DNA of 53,297 nucleotides from DASPMP01 sp035248725 (lineage in GTDB: Bacteria > Gemmatimonadota > Gemmatimonadetes > Gemmatimonadales > Gemmatimonadaceae), in the NCBI GenBank assembly GCA_035248725.1, contig DATFHG010000159.1, positions 1-53,297 on the forward strand, read 5' to 3'. The translations under genes and the position numbers were made by a program. Positions 25,303-34,820 of the stretch are shown here, piece after piece. The notes under the pieces are model-generated. The model was not told the origin of the DNA. It was given only the letters and a program-made list of their open reading frames with translations, and searched no databases. Positions within the stretch are counted from its first letter, which is position 1. Each line of letters begins with the position of its first letter.

Positions 25303-28300
25303 TCTTCACCGCATCCTGGTCATCGGTTCTGGGCCGATCATCATCGGCCAGGCCGCGGAGTTCGACTATTCCGGCACGCAGGCCGCGAAAGCCCTGCGCG
25401 AAGAGGGCTACGAGGTGATCCTCGTGAACTCGAACCCGGCGACGATTATGACCGACCCCGAGATCGCCGACCGCACCTACATCGAGCCGGTGACCGCGGA
25501 GTTCGTCGAGCTGATCATCGATCGGGAACGTCCGGATGCGCTGCTGCCCACCATGGGCGGCCAGACTGCACTCAACGTGGCGATGGCGCTCTCGGAGTCC
25601 GGCGCGCTCGAGAAGTACGGCGTCGAGCTCATTGGAGCGAACGCACGCGCCATCGCGATCGCGGAAGACCGCAAGCTATTCGCTGAAGCGATGCGTCGCA
25701 TCGGTCTCGCGATCGCCGAAGGCGGGATCGCCACGACCTACGACGAAGCGGAAGCCATCCTCGAGCGGACTGCCTTTCCGGCGATCATCCGTCCATCGTT
25801 CACCCTCGGCGGCAGCGGCGGCGGCGTCGCGTACAATCGCGACGAGTTCGAGGAGATCGTGCGGCGCGGTCTCGATGAATCGCCAACGACGCAGGTGCTC
25901 ATCGAGCGCAGCGTGCTGGGCTGGAAGGAGTTCGAGCTCGAAGTGATGCGCGATCATGACGACAACGTCGTGATTGTGTGCTCGATCGAGAATCTCGATC
26001 CCATGGGCATTCACACCGGTGACTCGATCACGGTGGCGCCGGCGATGACGCTCACCGATCGCGAATACCAGGTCATGCGCGACGCGGCGTGCGCGGTCAT
26101 TCGCGAAGTCGGCGTGGCCGCGGGCGGCTGTAACATCCAGTTCGCCGTGAATCCCGCCGATGGGGAGATGATCGTCATCGAGATGAATCCACGCGTGTCG
26201 CGGTCGTCGGCCCTCGCCTCGAAGGCGACGGGCTTCCCGATCGCACGCATCGGCGCCAAGCTCGCCGTCGGCTACCGTCTCGACGAGATCCCGAACGACA
26301 TCACGAAGACGACGCCCGCCTCGTTCGAGCCGGTGCTCGACTACGTGGTGGTGAAGATTCCGCGCTTCGCGTTCGAGAAGTTTCCCAAGGCCAGCCCGTA
26401 CCTCACGACGCAGATGAAGTCCGTGGGCGAGTCGATGGCCATCGGACGCACCTTCAAGGAGGCGTTTCAGAAGGGGCTGCGCGCGCTCGAGACGGGACGC
26501 ACGGGGTGGACGGTGGGATCCCGACTGCAGGACGATCGCCTGTCCGACGACAGTGTCGAGGGCTTGCGGGGAGCGCTGCGGCAGGCGACACCGGAGCGGA
26601 TCTTCCAGGTCAAACGCGCCCTCGAGCGGGACATGACCGTGCAGGAGGTGCACGAGCTCACCGCCATCGACCCATGGTTCCTGGAGCAGATGCGCGAGCT
26701 GGTGGAGGCCGAGCGGTGGTATGCGGCGCTCGACGACGTCGGCGAGTACGAGCTGCGCCGCATGAAGCGTCTGGGCTTCTCCGATGCGCAACTCGGCGCG
26801 ATTCGCGGCGAGGCCGAGCGCGACGTGCGCGAGCGGCGGTGGTCGCTGGGTGTCAGGCCGGCCTACAAGATGGTCGACACGTGCGCGGGCGAATTTCCGT
26901 CATCGACGCCGTACCTCTACGGCAGCTACGACGAGGAGAGCGAAACCGCCAGGTCGGGACGAAAATCCGTCGTGATTCTGGGCAGCGGTCCCAATCGCAT
27001 CGGCCAGGGCGTCGAGTTCGACTACTGCTGCGTGCGCGCGGTCATGGCGCTGCGCGAGGCGGGGTATGAGACGATCATGGTGAACTCGAACCCCGAAACG
27101 GTCTCCACCGACTACGACACGTCCGACAAGCTGTACTTCGAGCCGTTGACGCTGGAGGACGTGCTCGAGATCGTGCAGCGCGAGCAACCGGTGGGCGTGG
27201 TGGTGCAGCTGGGCGGACAGACCCCCCTCAAGCTCACGCGTCCCCTCGAAGCCGCAGGAGTGAGAATCCTGGGCACGTCACCGGATGCCATCGATACGGC
27301 CGAAGATCGGCAGCGGTTCGACAAGGTCGTGCGCGAGCTTGGTCTCGAGCAGCCGGCCAACGGCACCGCCACCAGTGTCGACGAAGCGGTGGAGGCCGCG
27401 GAACGGATCGGCTATCCGGTGCTCGTGCGTCCCTCGTACGTGCTCGGCGGCCGCGCAATGCAGATCGTGTACGATCCGGAGTCGCTCCGTGAGTACTTCG
27501 CGACGGCGGCGCGCGTCTCGGAGGAACGGCCGGTGTTGATCGATCGCTTTCTCGAGGACGCGTTCGAGGCCGACGTGGACGCCATCAGCGACGGCACGGA
27601 CGTCGTCATCGGTGGCATCATGCAGCACATCGAGGATGCAGGGATCCACTCGGGCGACTCGGCGTGCGTGCTGCCGCCGTACCTGATCGGCGAGCAGGCG
27701 ATGGCCACCATGCGCGAACAGACCATCGCGCTCGCCAAGACGCTTGGCGTGGTGGGGTTGATCAACGTCCAGTACGCGATCAAGAACGGCGTCGTGTACG
27801 TGCTCGAGGTGAATCCGCGCGCGAGCCGGACGATTCCGTTCGTCTCCAAGGCGATCGGCGTGCCGCTGGCGTCGCTGGCCGCCCGCGTGATGCTCGGCGA
27901 AACATTGGCCGAGGTGGGGCTGACGGAGGAGGTCATCCCCAGCTACGTGTCCGTGAAGGAAGCCGTGTTCCCGTTCAACAAGTTCGTGGGCACGGACCCC
28001 ATCCTCGGACCGGAGATGCGTTCCACCGGCGAGGTGATGGGCATCTCGGATTCTTTCGGGTGGAGCTTCGCGAAAGCGCAGCTCTCGGCGTCGAACGGGC
28101 TTCCACTCGAGGGCGCCATTCTGATCACGGTCAACGATCATGACAAACCCACGGTGACGCCGATCGCGCGTCGATTCCACGACATGGGTTTTCGCGTGCT
28201 GGCGACGCCGGGCAGCGCCCGATACCTCCGTGCGCGTGGGGTCCCGGTGACTCCGGTGTTCAAGGTGCACGAGGGGCGGCCCAACTGCCTCGACTACATC

Positions 28301-28522
28301 GTCAACGGTGACGTACACCTGCTCATCAACACGCCGCTTGGCAAACACTCGCAGGTCGACGATTACATCCTCCGTGAGGCCGCGCTGCGCAACAAGGTCG
28401 CATACACGACCACGATGTCGGCGGCCAGCGCCGCATGCGATGCGATTCTGGCGCTCCGGTCCCGCAAGCCAAGCGTCAAGCCGCTGCAGGAGTGGCAACG
28501 CGAGCTCGGAGTGCTGGCGTGA
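25286..28522 (+). CDS. carB: Carbamoyl-phosphate synthase large subunit
   Basis: Makes carbamoyl phosphate for pyrimidines and arginine. The 1078-residue protein has two homologous ATP-grasp halves: first with VIGSGPIIIGQAAEFDYSG and NPRVSRSSALASKATG, second with GSGPNRIGQGVEFDYCC and NPRASRTIPFVSKA. A C-terminal MGS-like allosteric domain (about 950-1078) follows. Length is normal. The small subunit carA is not nearby. Start ATG 25286 lies inside the end of rmd; the stop overlaps wbpD by four bases. That makes it part of the surface-sugar run by position. Confidence 0.98.
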   Translation: MPRRADLHRILVIGSGPIIIGQAAEFDYSGTQAAKALREEGYEVILVNSNPATIMTDPEIADRTYIEPVTAEFVELIIDRERPDALLPTMGGQTALNVAMALSESGALEKYGVELIGANARAIAIAEDRKLFAEAMRRIGLAIAEGGIATTYDEAEAILERTAFPAIIRPSFTLGGSGGGVAYNRDEFEEIVRRGLDESPTTQVLIERSVLGWKEFELEVMRDHDDNVVIVCSIENLDPMGIHTGDSITVAPAMTLTDREYQVMRDAACAVIREVGVAAGGCNIQFAVNPADGEMIVIEMNPRVSRSSALASKATGFPIARIGAKLAVGYRLDEIPNDITKTTPASFEPVLDYVVVKIPRFAFEKFPKASPYLTTQMKSVGESMAIGRTFKEAFQKGLRALETGRTGWTVGSRLQDDRLSDDSVEGLRGALRQATPERIFQVKRALERDMTVQEVHELTAIDPWFLEQMRELVEAERWYAALDDVGEYELRRMKRLGFSDAQLGAIRGEAERDVRERRWSLGVRPAYKMVDTCAGEFPSSTPYLYGSYDEESETARSGRKSVVILGSGPNRIGQGVEFDYCCVRAVMALREAGYETIMVNSNPETVSTDYDTSDKLYFEPLTLEDVLEIVQREQPVGVVVQLGGQTPLKLTRPLEAAGVRILGTSPDAIDTAEDRQRFDKVVRELGLEQPANGTATSVDEAVEAAERIGYPVLVRPSYVLGGRAMQIVYDPESLREYFATAARVSEERPVLIDRFLEDAFEADVDAISDGTDVVIGGIMQHIEDAGIHSGDSACVLPPYLIGEQAMATMREQTIALAKTLGVVGLINVQYAIKNGVVYVLEVNPRASRTIPFVSKAIGVPLASLAARVMLGETLAEVGLTEEVIPSYVSVKEAVFPFNKFVGTDPILGPEMRSTGEVMGISDSFGWSFAKAQLSASNGLPLEGAILITVNDHDKPTVTPIARRFHDMGFRVLATPGSARYLRARGVPVTPVFKVHEGRPNCLDYIVNGDVHLLINTPLGKHSQVDDYILREAALRNKVAYTTTMSAASAACDAILALRSRKPSVKPLQEWQRELGVLA

Positions 28523-29088
28523 CCGCGATCGAGACGTTCGTGCACGAGTCCAGCTACGTCGACGAAGGAGCGCAGATCGGCCAGGGAACGAAGATCTGGC
28601 ATTTCTGCCATATCATGCCGGACGTGGTCATCGGCGAGCGGTGCAGCCTCGGCCAGAACGTCGTGGTGATGAACCGTGTTCGCATGGGCAACAACGTGAA
28701 GATCCAGAACAACGTCTCGATTTATGAAGGGGTGGAGCTGGAGGACGACGTGTTCTGCGGACCGTCGATGGTCTTCACGAACGTCATGAATCCGAGGAGC
28801 CACGTACCCCGAAAGAACGAGTACCGCCGCACCCTCGTGCGTCGCGGGAGCTCGATCGGCGCCAACGCCACCGTCGTCTGTGGCGTCACGCTCGGAGAGT
28901 ACAGCTTCGTCGGCGCCGGCTCCGTCGTCACGCGAGACGTGCAGCCCTATGCGCTCGTGGTCGGCGTACCGGCGCGTCGGATTGGTTGGATGTGCCAGTG
29001 TGGCGAGCGACTGCCGGACGAGCTGGGAACGTGTCGCACCTGCGGCACATCCTACGCGCGGGCCGGCGACGGCATCCGGCGAACGTAG
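28519..29088 (+). CDS. wbpD: UDP-2-acetamido-3-amino-2,3-dideoxyglucuronate N-acetyltransferase
   Basis: Acetylates the 3-amino group in the pathway to UDP-2,3-diacetamido-2,3-dideoxyglucuronic acid. The 189-residue protein is a left-handed beta-helix acyltransferase with hexapeptide repeats (about 15-155), and the block NVMNPRSHVPRKNEYRRT that is typical of WbpD/WlbB. A C-terminal zinc-ribbon-like tail has four cysteines in two pairs (CQCGE and CRTCG). GTG 28519 overlaps carB by four bases. The other three enzymes follow in order. Confidence 0.9.
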   Translation: MTAIETFVHESSYVDEGAQIGQGTKIWHFCHIMPDVVIGERCSLGQNVVVMNRVRMGNNVKIQNNVSIYEGVELEDDVFCGPSMVFTNVMNPRSHVPRKNEYRRTLVRRGSSIGANATVVCGVTLGEYSFVGAGSVVTRDVQPYALVVGVPARRIGWMCQCGERLPDELGTCRTCGTSYARAGDGIRRT

Positions 29089-29097
29089 TCCCGGGAC

Positions 29098-30153
29098 ATG
29101 ATGAGCAAAGGCAGCGACGGCGCGGTTCGCGTGGCTCTCGTGGGGTGTGGCCGCATCAGCGCGAACCACTTCGACGCGATCAGCAAGATCGAGGGCATCG
29201 CACTCGCCGCCGTTGCCGACAGCGACGAATCGCGCGCGCGCGCGGCCGGCGAAGCGCACGACGTCCCGTGGTATGCGAGCTACGCCGAGATGCTCAAGCG
29301 CGCCGAATGCGACGTGGTCGCGATCTGCACGCCGTCGGGTCTGCACTCCGTTCAGGGTGTCGCCGCGGCCAAGGCCGGTAAGCACGTGATCACCGAGAAG
29401 CCGATGTCGATCACGCTGGAACAGGCCGACGCACTGGTGCAGGCCTGTGACGACGCCGGCGTACGGCTGTTTGTCGTCAAACAGAACCGTCTGAATCCCG
29501 CCATCCAGCTGCTGAAGCGGGCGGTCGACAAGGGACGGTTCGGGCGCATCTATATCGCCAACACCACCGTGCGCTGGCAGCGGCCGCAGGAGTATTACGA
29601 CGCGGCGCCCTGGCGCGGCACCTGGGAGTTCGACGGCGGCGCGTTCATGAACCAGGCGTCGCACTACGTGGATCTCATTCAGTGGCTCGTCGGTCCGGTC
29701 GAGAGCGTCGTTGCCAAGACGGCCACGCAGGCGCGGCGGATCGAAGCGGAGGATTCCGGCGTCGCGGTGTTGAAGTTCCGGAACGGTGCGCTCGGTGTCA
29801 TCGAGGTGAACGTGCTGACCTATCCGCGCAACTGGGAGGGATCCATCTCGATCATGGGCGAGAAGGGAACTGCGAAGATCGCGGGCACCGCCGTGAATCG
29901 CGTGGACTACTGGCAGTTCGCCGACTACGACGACGACGACAAGCTCATCGAAGCGGCGGCGACGAATCCGCCGTCCGTCTACGGATTCGGCCACGAGGGC
30001 TATTATCGCAACGTACTCGCTGCCCTGCGCGGCGAAGCGGAGGCCGAAACGGATGGTCGCGCGGGCCGCAAATCGCTCGAGCTGATTCTCGGCATCTATG
30101 AGTCCGCGAAGACGGGCCGCGACGTGCCGCTTCCTCTGCGCAGCACGCTATAA
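29098..30153 (+). CDS. wbpB: UDP-GlcNAcA 3-dehydrogenase, Gfo/Idh/MocA family
   Basis: Oxidises C3 of UDP-N-acetylglucosaminuronic acid, giving the 3-keto sugar for the aminotransferase. The 351-residue protein has the NAD motif VALVGCGRISANH, the conserved EKPM block, and KQNRLNPAIQLLKRA, which is characteristic of WlbA/WbpB. ATG 29098 or 29101 follows a GGGA ribosome binding site. Its TAA stop lies within a perfect TATAAT that immediately precedes the next gene. Confidence 0.92.
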   Translation: MMSKGSDGAVRVALVGCGRISANHFDAISKIEGIALAAVADSDESRARAAGEAHDVPWYASYAEMLKRAECDVVAICTPSGLHSVQGVAAAKAGKHVITEKPMSITLEQADALVQACDDAGVRLFVVKQNRLNPAIQLLKRAVDKGRFGRIYIANTTVRWQRPQEYYDAAPWRGTWEFDGGAFMNQASHYVDLIQWLVGPVESVVAKTATQARRIEAEDSGVAVLKFRNGALGVIEVNVLTYPRNWEGSISIMGEKGTAKIAGTAVNRVDYWQFADYDDDDKLIEAAATNPPSVYGFGHEGYYRNVLAALRGEAEAETDGRAGRKSLELILGIYESAKTGRDVPLPLRSTL

Positions 30154-30154
30154 T
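30149..30154 (+). promoter_or_regulatory. Perfect TATAAT five bases before wbpE
   Basis: TATAAT occurs at 30149-30154 in a GC-rich context, with only five bases before the wbpE ATG. This is the position expected for a leaderless transcript. No good -35 is seen at the usual distance, and the box overlaps the wbpB stop codon, so it may be fortuitous. Confidence 0.4.
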
Positions 30155-30159
30155 TGAGG

Positions 30160-31272
30160 ATGCCAGTACCACTGCTCGACCTGAAGGCGCAACTCGCCAC
30201 GATTCGCGATGAAGTCGTCGCGAAAGTCATGGGCGTCGTCGATTCGCAGGTCTTCATCCTTGGCGACGAAGTCGCGAAGCTCGAGGAAGAAGTCGCTCAC
30301 CTCTCGCGTGCGAAACACGCCATTGGTTGCGCGAGTGGCACTGATGCGTTGCTGCTCGCCTATCGCGCCCTGGATATCGGCGCCGGCGACGAAGTGATCA
30401 CCACACCCTTCACGTTCTTCGCCACGGCGGGCGCGATTCACAACGTTGGCGCGCGCGCGGTGTTCGTCGACATCGATCCGAAGACGTTCAACATCGACCC
30501 CGCGGCGGCCAAGGCTGCGGTCACGTCACGCACGAAGGCCGTGGTCCCCGTCGATCTGTTCGGCCAGATGGCGGCGATCGAGAAGTTGCAGGACCTCATG
30601 CCTTCGGTGCCGGTCATCGAGGATGCGGCGCAGACCATCGGCGCGCGGCGGTGCATCAAGGGCAAGGAGCGCATGGCGGGCGAAGTCGCCACGATCGGCA
30701 CGTTCAGCTTCTATCCATCCAAGAATCTCGGCGCCTATGGCGACGGCGGCATGATGGTCACGCAGGACGACGCGCTGGCGCAGCGCCTGCGTCGCCTGCG
30801 CACCCACGGCGGCCTGAAGACGTACTATCACGAGGAAGTCGGCTTCAACAGCCGCCTCGACGCGATGCAGGCGGCGGTGTTGCGGGCGAAGCTACCGCAC
30901 CTCGAGAAGTGGAGCGAGGGACGCCGTCGCAATGCGCAGTACTACAACAGGGCGCTCGCTGACGTGTCGGAGATCGTGACGCCCTTCGTCGACGAGGACA
31001 ACGTCTCGATCTTCAACCAGTACACGATCCGCGCGCAGCGGCGCGACGATCTGCAGGCACACCTCAACGCTCGGAAGATCGGAAACTACGTGTACTACCC
31101 GCTGCCGCTGCACCTGCAGCCCTGCTTTGCATACCTGGGATATAAGGAAGGGCATTGCCCGGAGGCCGAGCGTGCCGCTCGGGAAGTTCTGTCGCTGCCG
31201 GTGTATCCCGAGCTCACCCAGGGGCAGCTGGATGAGGTGGTGCAGGCAGTGCGCAGCTTTTACGGACGCTGA
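30160..31272 (+). CDS. wbpE: Sugar aminotransferase, DegT/DnrJ/EryC1 family
   Basis: PLP enzyme placing an amino group at C3 of the 3-keto sugar nucleotide, probably using glutamate. The 370-residue protein contains the PLP pocket ASGTDALLLA, EDAAQTIGA and the Schiff-base lysine in SFYPSKNLGAYGDGG. Context with wbpD, wbpB and wbpA gives WbpE/WlbC specificity. ATG 30160 matches the family start MPVPLLDL; a TTG six bases upstream is less likely. Confidence 0.92.
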   Translation: MPVPLLDLKAQLATIRDEVVAKVMGVVDSQVFILGDEVAKLEEEVAHLSRAKHAIGCASGTDALLLAYRALDIGAGDEVITTPFTFFATAGAIHNVGARAVFVDIDPKTFNIDPAAAKAAVTSRTKAVVPVDLFGQMAAIEKLQDLMPSVPVIEDAAQTIGARRCIKGKERMAGEVATIGTFSFYPSKNLGAYGDGGMMVTQDDALAQRLRRLRTHGGLKTYYHEEVGFNSRLDAMQAAVLRAKLPHLEKWSEGRRRNAQYYNRALADVSEIVTPFVDEDNVSIFNQYTIRAQRRDDLQAHLNARKIGNYVYYPLPLHLQPCFAYLGYKEGHCPEAERAAREVLSLPVYPELTQGQLDEVVQAVRSFYGR

Positions 31273-31277
31273 GGGAC

Positions 31278-32654
31278 ATGGACCAGAAGGCGATTCTCCT
31301 CGACAAGATCCAGCACCACACGGCACGCGTCGGAATCGTCGGGCTGGGCTACGTGGGCTTGCCGCTGGCGATCGAATTCGCGCGCGCGGGATTCGAGGTG
31401 ATCGGCTACGACATCAGCGCGCGAGTCGTAACGCTCCTGAATGCCGGCCGCTCGCATATCCAGGACGTCCCCGATGCCGCGGTGGCAGCGCTCGTCAAGG
31501 AGAAGCGGTTCCAGGCGACCGCGGATGCCGCGCGGCTGGCCCACTGCGACGCGATCTCCATCGCCGTGCCGACGCCGCTGGCAAAGACGCGCGATCCGGA
31601 CATGTCGTACGTGTTGTCCGCCACCGAAACGGTTGCCGGCATCGCCCGCCCGGGACAGATCATCGTGCTCGAGAGCACGACGTACCCCGGGACCACGCGC
31701 GAGATGCTGCAGCCTGCGATGGAGGGACGTGGATTGACCGTCGGTCGCGACGTCTTCCTCGCGTTCAGCCCCGAGCGCGTTGATCCCGGGAACGAGACGT
31801 ACACGACGAAGAACACGCCCAGGGTCGTCGGTGGCATTACCGCCGCGTGCACGGAGGTGGCGGCCGCCCTGTATGGTGCGTGTATCGATCGTGTGGTGCT
31901 TGTCTCGTCGCCCGAGGCCGCCGAGCTCACCAAGCTGCTCGAGAACACGTTTCGCTCCGTCAACATCGGGCTGGTGAATGAGATGGCCATCGTGTGCGAC
32001 AAGCTCGGCGTGAACATCTGGGAGGTCATCGATGCGGCGAGCACGAAGCCGTTCGGTTTTATGAAATTCACGCCCGGACCGGGAATCGGTGGCCACTGCA
32101 TCCCGCTGGATCCGCACTATCTCGCGTGGAAGATGCGTACGCTCAACTACAAGACGCGGTTCATCGATCTTGCGAGCGAGATCAACAGCCAGATGCCGTC
32201 CTATGTCGTCGAAAAGGTGGTCGCAGCACTCAACGAGGAACGCAAAGCCGTGAACGGCAGCCGCATTCTCGTGCTGGGGATCGCCTACAAGCGGGACATC
32301 GACGACGTGCGCGAGAGTCCTGCACTCGATATCATCCGTCTGCTCGACGATCTGGGCGCCAACGTGGTATTTCATGATCCGTACGTACGGTCCTTTCACC
32401 ACGACGGCATGCACCGCGACGGCGTGGAGTTGACAGATCAGGAGCTGCGCAGCGCGGACGCGGTCGTGATCGTCACCGATCACGCGTCCGTCGACTATCA
32501 GCGTGTCGTCAATCGCGCCTCGGTCGTCATAGACACGCGCAATGCGACGGCGGGAACGACGCCGGGGATCGCCCGCGTCGTGTCGTTGAGCTCCGCTCGT
32601 TCGGCGTCGCGCGACGTATCGGTGGAGCGCACGGCGCGCAACGCTGTTGCCTAG
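31278..32654 (+). CDS. wbpA: UDP-N-acetyl-D-glucosamine 6-dehydrogenase
   Basis: Oxidises UDP-GlcNAc to UDP-GlcNAcA, the entry step of the UDP-diacetamido-glucuronate pathway. The 458-residue nucleotide-sugar dehydrogenase has the NAD motif GLGYVGLPLA, central STTYPGTT and SPERVDPGN blocks, and the catalytic Cys in GIGGHCIPLDPHY; the WbpA/WecC-type sequence separates it from the Ugd that follows. The C-terminal 25 residues look unstructured. Starts five bases after wbpE. Confidence 0.92.
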   Translation: MDQKAILLDKIQHHTARVGIVGLGYVGLPLAIEFARAGFEVIGYDISARVVTLLNAGRSHIQDVPDAAVAALVKEKRFQATADAARLAHCDAISIAVPTPLAKTRDPDMSYVLSATETVAGIARPGQIIVLESTTYPGTTREMLQPAMEGRGLTVGRDVFLAFSPERVDPGNETYTTKNTPRVVGGITAACTEVAAALYGACIDRVVLVSSPEAAELTKLLENTFRSVNIGLVNEMAIVCDKLGVNIWEVIDAASTKPFGFMKFTPGPGIGGHCIPLDPHYLAWKMRTLNYKTRFIDLASEINSQMPSYVVEKVVAALNEERKAVNGSRILVLGIAYKRDIDDVRESPALDIIRLLDDLGANVVFHDPYVRSFHHDGMHRDGVELTDQELRSADAVVIVTDHASVDYQRVVNRASVVIDTRNATAGTTPGIARVVSLSSARSASRDVSVERTARNAVA

Positions 32655-32702
32655 TTCGTCCGTTGCGGCGAGGCACTTCCGACCTGACTTCTGGAGTTTG
32701 TC

Positions 32703-34067
32703 GTGGACATTACTGTCGTTGGCACTGGATACGTAGGACTCGTCGTCGGCGCCTGTCTCGCGGAGACGGGCAACGACGTCATCTGCGCGGATGTCGACGC
32801 GCAGAAGGTCGAGCGTCTCAAGCGCAACGAGCTGCCGATCTACGAGCCCGGCCTCGATGCCTACGTCGAGCGCAATCAGAAGGATGGTCGGCTCACGTTC
32901 ACGACCGACGTCTCGTGGGCGATCGGCGAGGCCGACGTCGTGTTCATCGCCGTGGGGACGCCGCCGGATGAGGACGGGTCCGCCGACCTGCGACACGTGC
33001 TCGACGTCGCGCAGACCATCGGCAAGTCGATGCGCCGTGAGCTGGTCATCGTCACGAAGTCCACCGTGCCCGTCGGGACGGCCGCCAAAGTGGCCGAGTG
33101 CGTCGCCAGGCATTCGCAGCACCCGTTCCACATGGTGAGCAATCCCGAGTTCCTCAAGGAGGGCGCGGCGGTCGACGATTTCATGAAGCCCGATCGCGTC
33201 GTGCTCGGCGCGGAGACGGACCACGCGCGGAGCGTCATGGCCGAGCTGTACGCGCCGTTCGTTCGCACCGGCCGTCCCATCATCTTCATGGACATCCCGT
33301 CCGCCGAGATGACGAAGTACGCCGCGAACGCGATGCTCGCGACGCGCATCTCCTTCATGAACGAGATCGCGAACCTGTGCGAGCGCGTCGGAGCCAATGT
33401 CGACCTCGTGCGTCGCGGCATCGGCACGGACGAGCGCATCGGACCGTCATTCCTGTTTCCGGGCCCGGGCTACGGCGGGTCGTGCTTCCCGAAGGATGTG
33501 CAGGCGCTGGCGCGCACGGCGCGCGACAGCGGTCTCTCCCTCGAAGTACTCGAAGCCGTGGAGAACGTGAACGCGCGCCAGAAACATCGCGTCGCGCAGA
33601 AGGTGATCGCGGCGATCGGACCCGAGCTGCGCGGCACGCGCGTCGCGATGTGGGGGCTCGCGTTCAAGGCCAATACCGACGACATGCGCGAGTCTCCGGC
33701 GCTCACGGTCATCGACGACCTGCTCAGTGCGGGCGCCTCGATCGTGGCGCATGACCCCGTGGCCGTGCACGAAGCCCGGCGGCGGCTCGACGCACGCGTG
33801 GAATTCGTCGACATCAGCTACGACGCGCTGCGTGACGCCGATGCGTTGGCGATCCTCACGGACTGGAACGAGTATCGCCACCCCGATTTCGAGCGCATGC
33901 GCTCGTTGCTGCGTCGGCCGGTCGTCGTGGACGGACGCAATCTGTACACGCCGTCCAAGATGCAGCAGCTCGGGTTCGAGTATTACTCGATCGGCCGCGG
34001 CGCCGACGCGGCGGTCGCGCCCGGGGCGGCCGGGCTCGCGGTCGCCGGCGTGAAAGCCCGCCGATGA
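32703..34067 (+). CDS. ugd: UDP-glucose 6-dehydrogenase
   Basis: Produces UDP-glucuronic acid. The 454-residue protein has VVGTGYVGLVVG at the start, the SNPEFLKEGAAVDDF block and the catalytic Cys in GYGGSCFPKD, all standard for Ugd/TuaD. GTG 32703 follows CTGGAG by seven bases. The last 20 residues are Ala- and Gly-rich. Its 48-base spacer from wbpA and immediate abutment with the next gene leave the unit boundary unclear. Confidence 0.96.
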   Translation: MDITVVGTGYVGLVVGACLAETGNDVICADVDAQKVERLKRNELPIYEPGLDAYVERNQKDGRLTFTTDVSWAIGEADVVFIAVGTPPDEDGSADLRHVLDVAQTIGKSMRRELVIVTKSTVPVGTAAKVAECVARHSQHPFHMVSNPEFLKEGAAVDDFMKPDRVVLGAETDHARSVMAELYAPFVRTGRPIIFMDIPSAEMTKYAANAMLATRISFMNEIANLCERVGANVDLVRRGIGTDERIGPSFLFPGPGYGGSCFPKDVQALARTARDSGLSLEVLEAVENVNARQKHRVAQKVIAAIGPELRGTRVAMWGLAFKANTDDMRESPALTVIDDLLSAGASIVAHDPVAVHEARRRLDARVEFVDISYDALRDADALAILTDWNEYRHPDFERMRSLLRRPVVVDGRNLYTPSKMQQLGFEYYSIGRGADAAVAPGAAGLAVAGVKARR

Positions 34068-34784
34068 GTGTTGGATAGCGACGCCGATCTCCTCACGGTG
34101 GCTCGCGAGCGCTTCGCCGCTCGCGACTATCGCGGCGCCGCTCTGCTTCTCGCCTCGGCGATCGAGTCCGGGCAAGGCTACGCCGACGCGCATCATCTGC
34201 TCGGTCTGTGCTACGCCATGCTCGAGTCGCGTGATCAGGCGCTGCAGGCGTTTGATGGCGCGCTCAAGCTCAACCCGCGGTACGTCGAAGCGCATCTCAA
34301 CCGCGCCATCGTCCTCAGCGACCTGGGGCGGCGCGACGAGGCCGAACAGGCATTGTCCCGCGCACAGGAGCTCGGACGCCCGGACGACACCGGCTTCCCG
34401 GCGGTCGTCGCAAACCGGCTCGCGAACATGCACGCCGAGCTGGCCAATGCGTACCGGGAGGCAGGCTCGTATCGTGCGGCGGCGGACCAGTACAGGACCG
34501 GACTCGCGCTCCGTCCGGCCTTCGCCGACCTGCGCGTGGAGCTGGCGCGCACGCTCCTGGACGGCGGTGAACCCGCGACGGCCGCCGACGAACTGGACAT
34601 CGTCCTGCGCGATCACCCCGACTGGCTCGAAGCCATGCTGCTGCGTGGCCTGGCCGCTTATCTTGCAGGGCACTTGGACCAGGCGAAGTCGGTCTGGGAA
34701 CGCGCCTCGGAGCGCCACCCGGAGGAGCCGCGTCTGGAGACGTACCGCTCGATGCTCGCGCGGCGATTGGGCGAGCAGAGCTGA
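34068..34784 (+). CDS. Tetratricopeptide-repeat protein
   Basis: A 238-residue soluble protein built of TPR-like helical repeats, clear in ADAHHLLGLCYAMLESRDQA and VEAHLNRAIVLSDLGRRDEA and continuing to about residue 225. TPRs mediate protein-protein contacts; no partner is shown. GTG 34068 directly follows the ugd stop. No signal peptide, so probably cytoplasmic. It may work with the polysaccharide genes or with the envelope-assembly gene bamD next to it. Confidence 0.85.
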   Translation: MLDSDADLLTVARERFAARDYRGAALLLASAIESGQGYADAHHLLGLCYAMLESRDQALQAFDGALKLNPRYVEAHLNRAIVLSDLGRRDEAEQALSRAQELGRPDDTGFPAVVANRLANMHAELANAYREAGSYRAAADQYRTGLALRPAFADLRVELARTLLDGGEPATAADELDIVLRDHPDWLEAMLLRGLAAYLAGHLDQAKSVWERASERHPEEPRLETYRSMLARRLGEQS

Positions 34785-34820
34785 ACTCGACGCCGGTCGT
34801 CGGGTACTTCGACTTCATTT

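Noticed and set aside
31260..33224. A 654-codon antisense frame over wbpA and ugd
   Set aside because: Shadow of two clear nucleotide-sugar dehydrogenases; no independent features.
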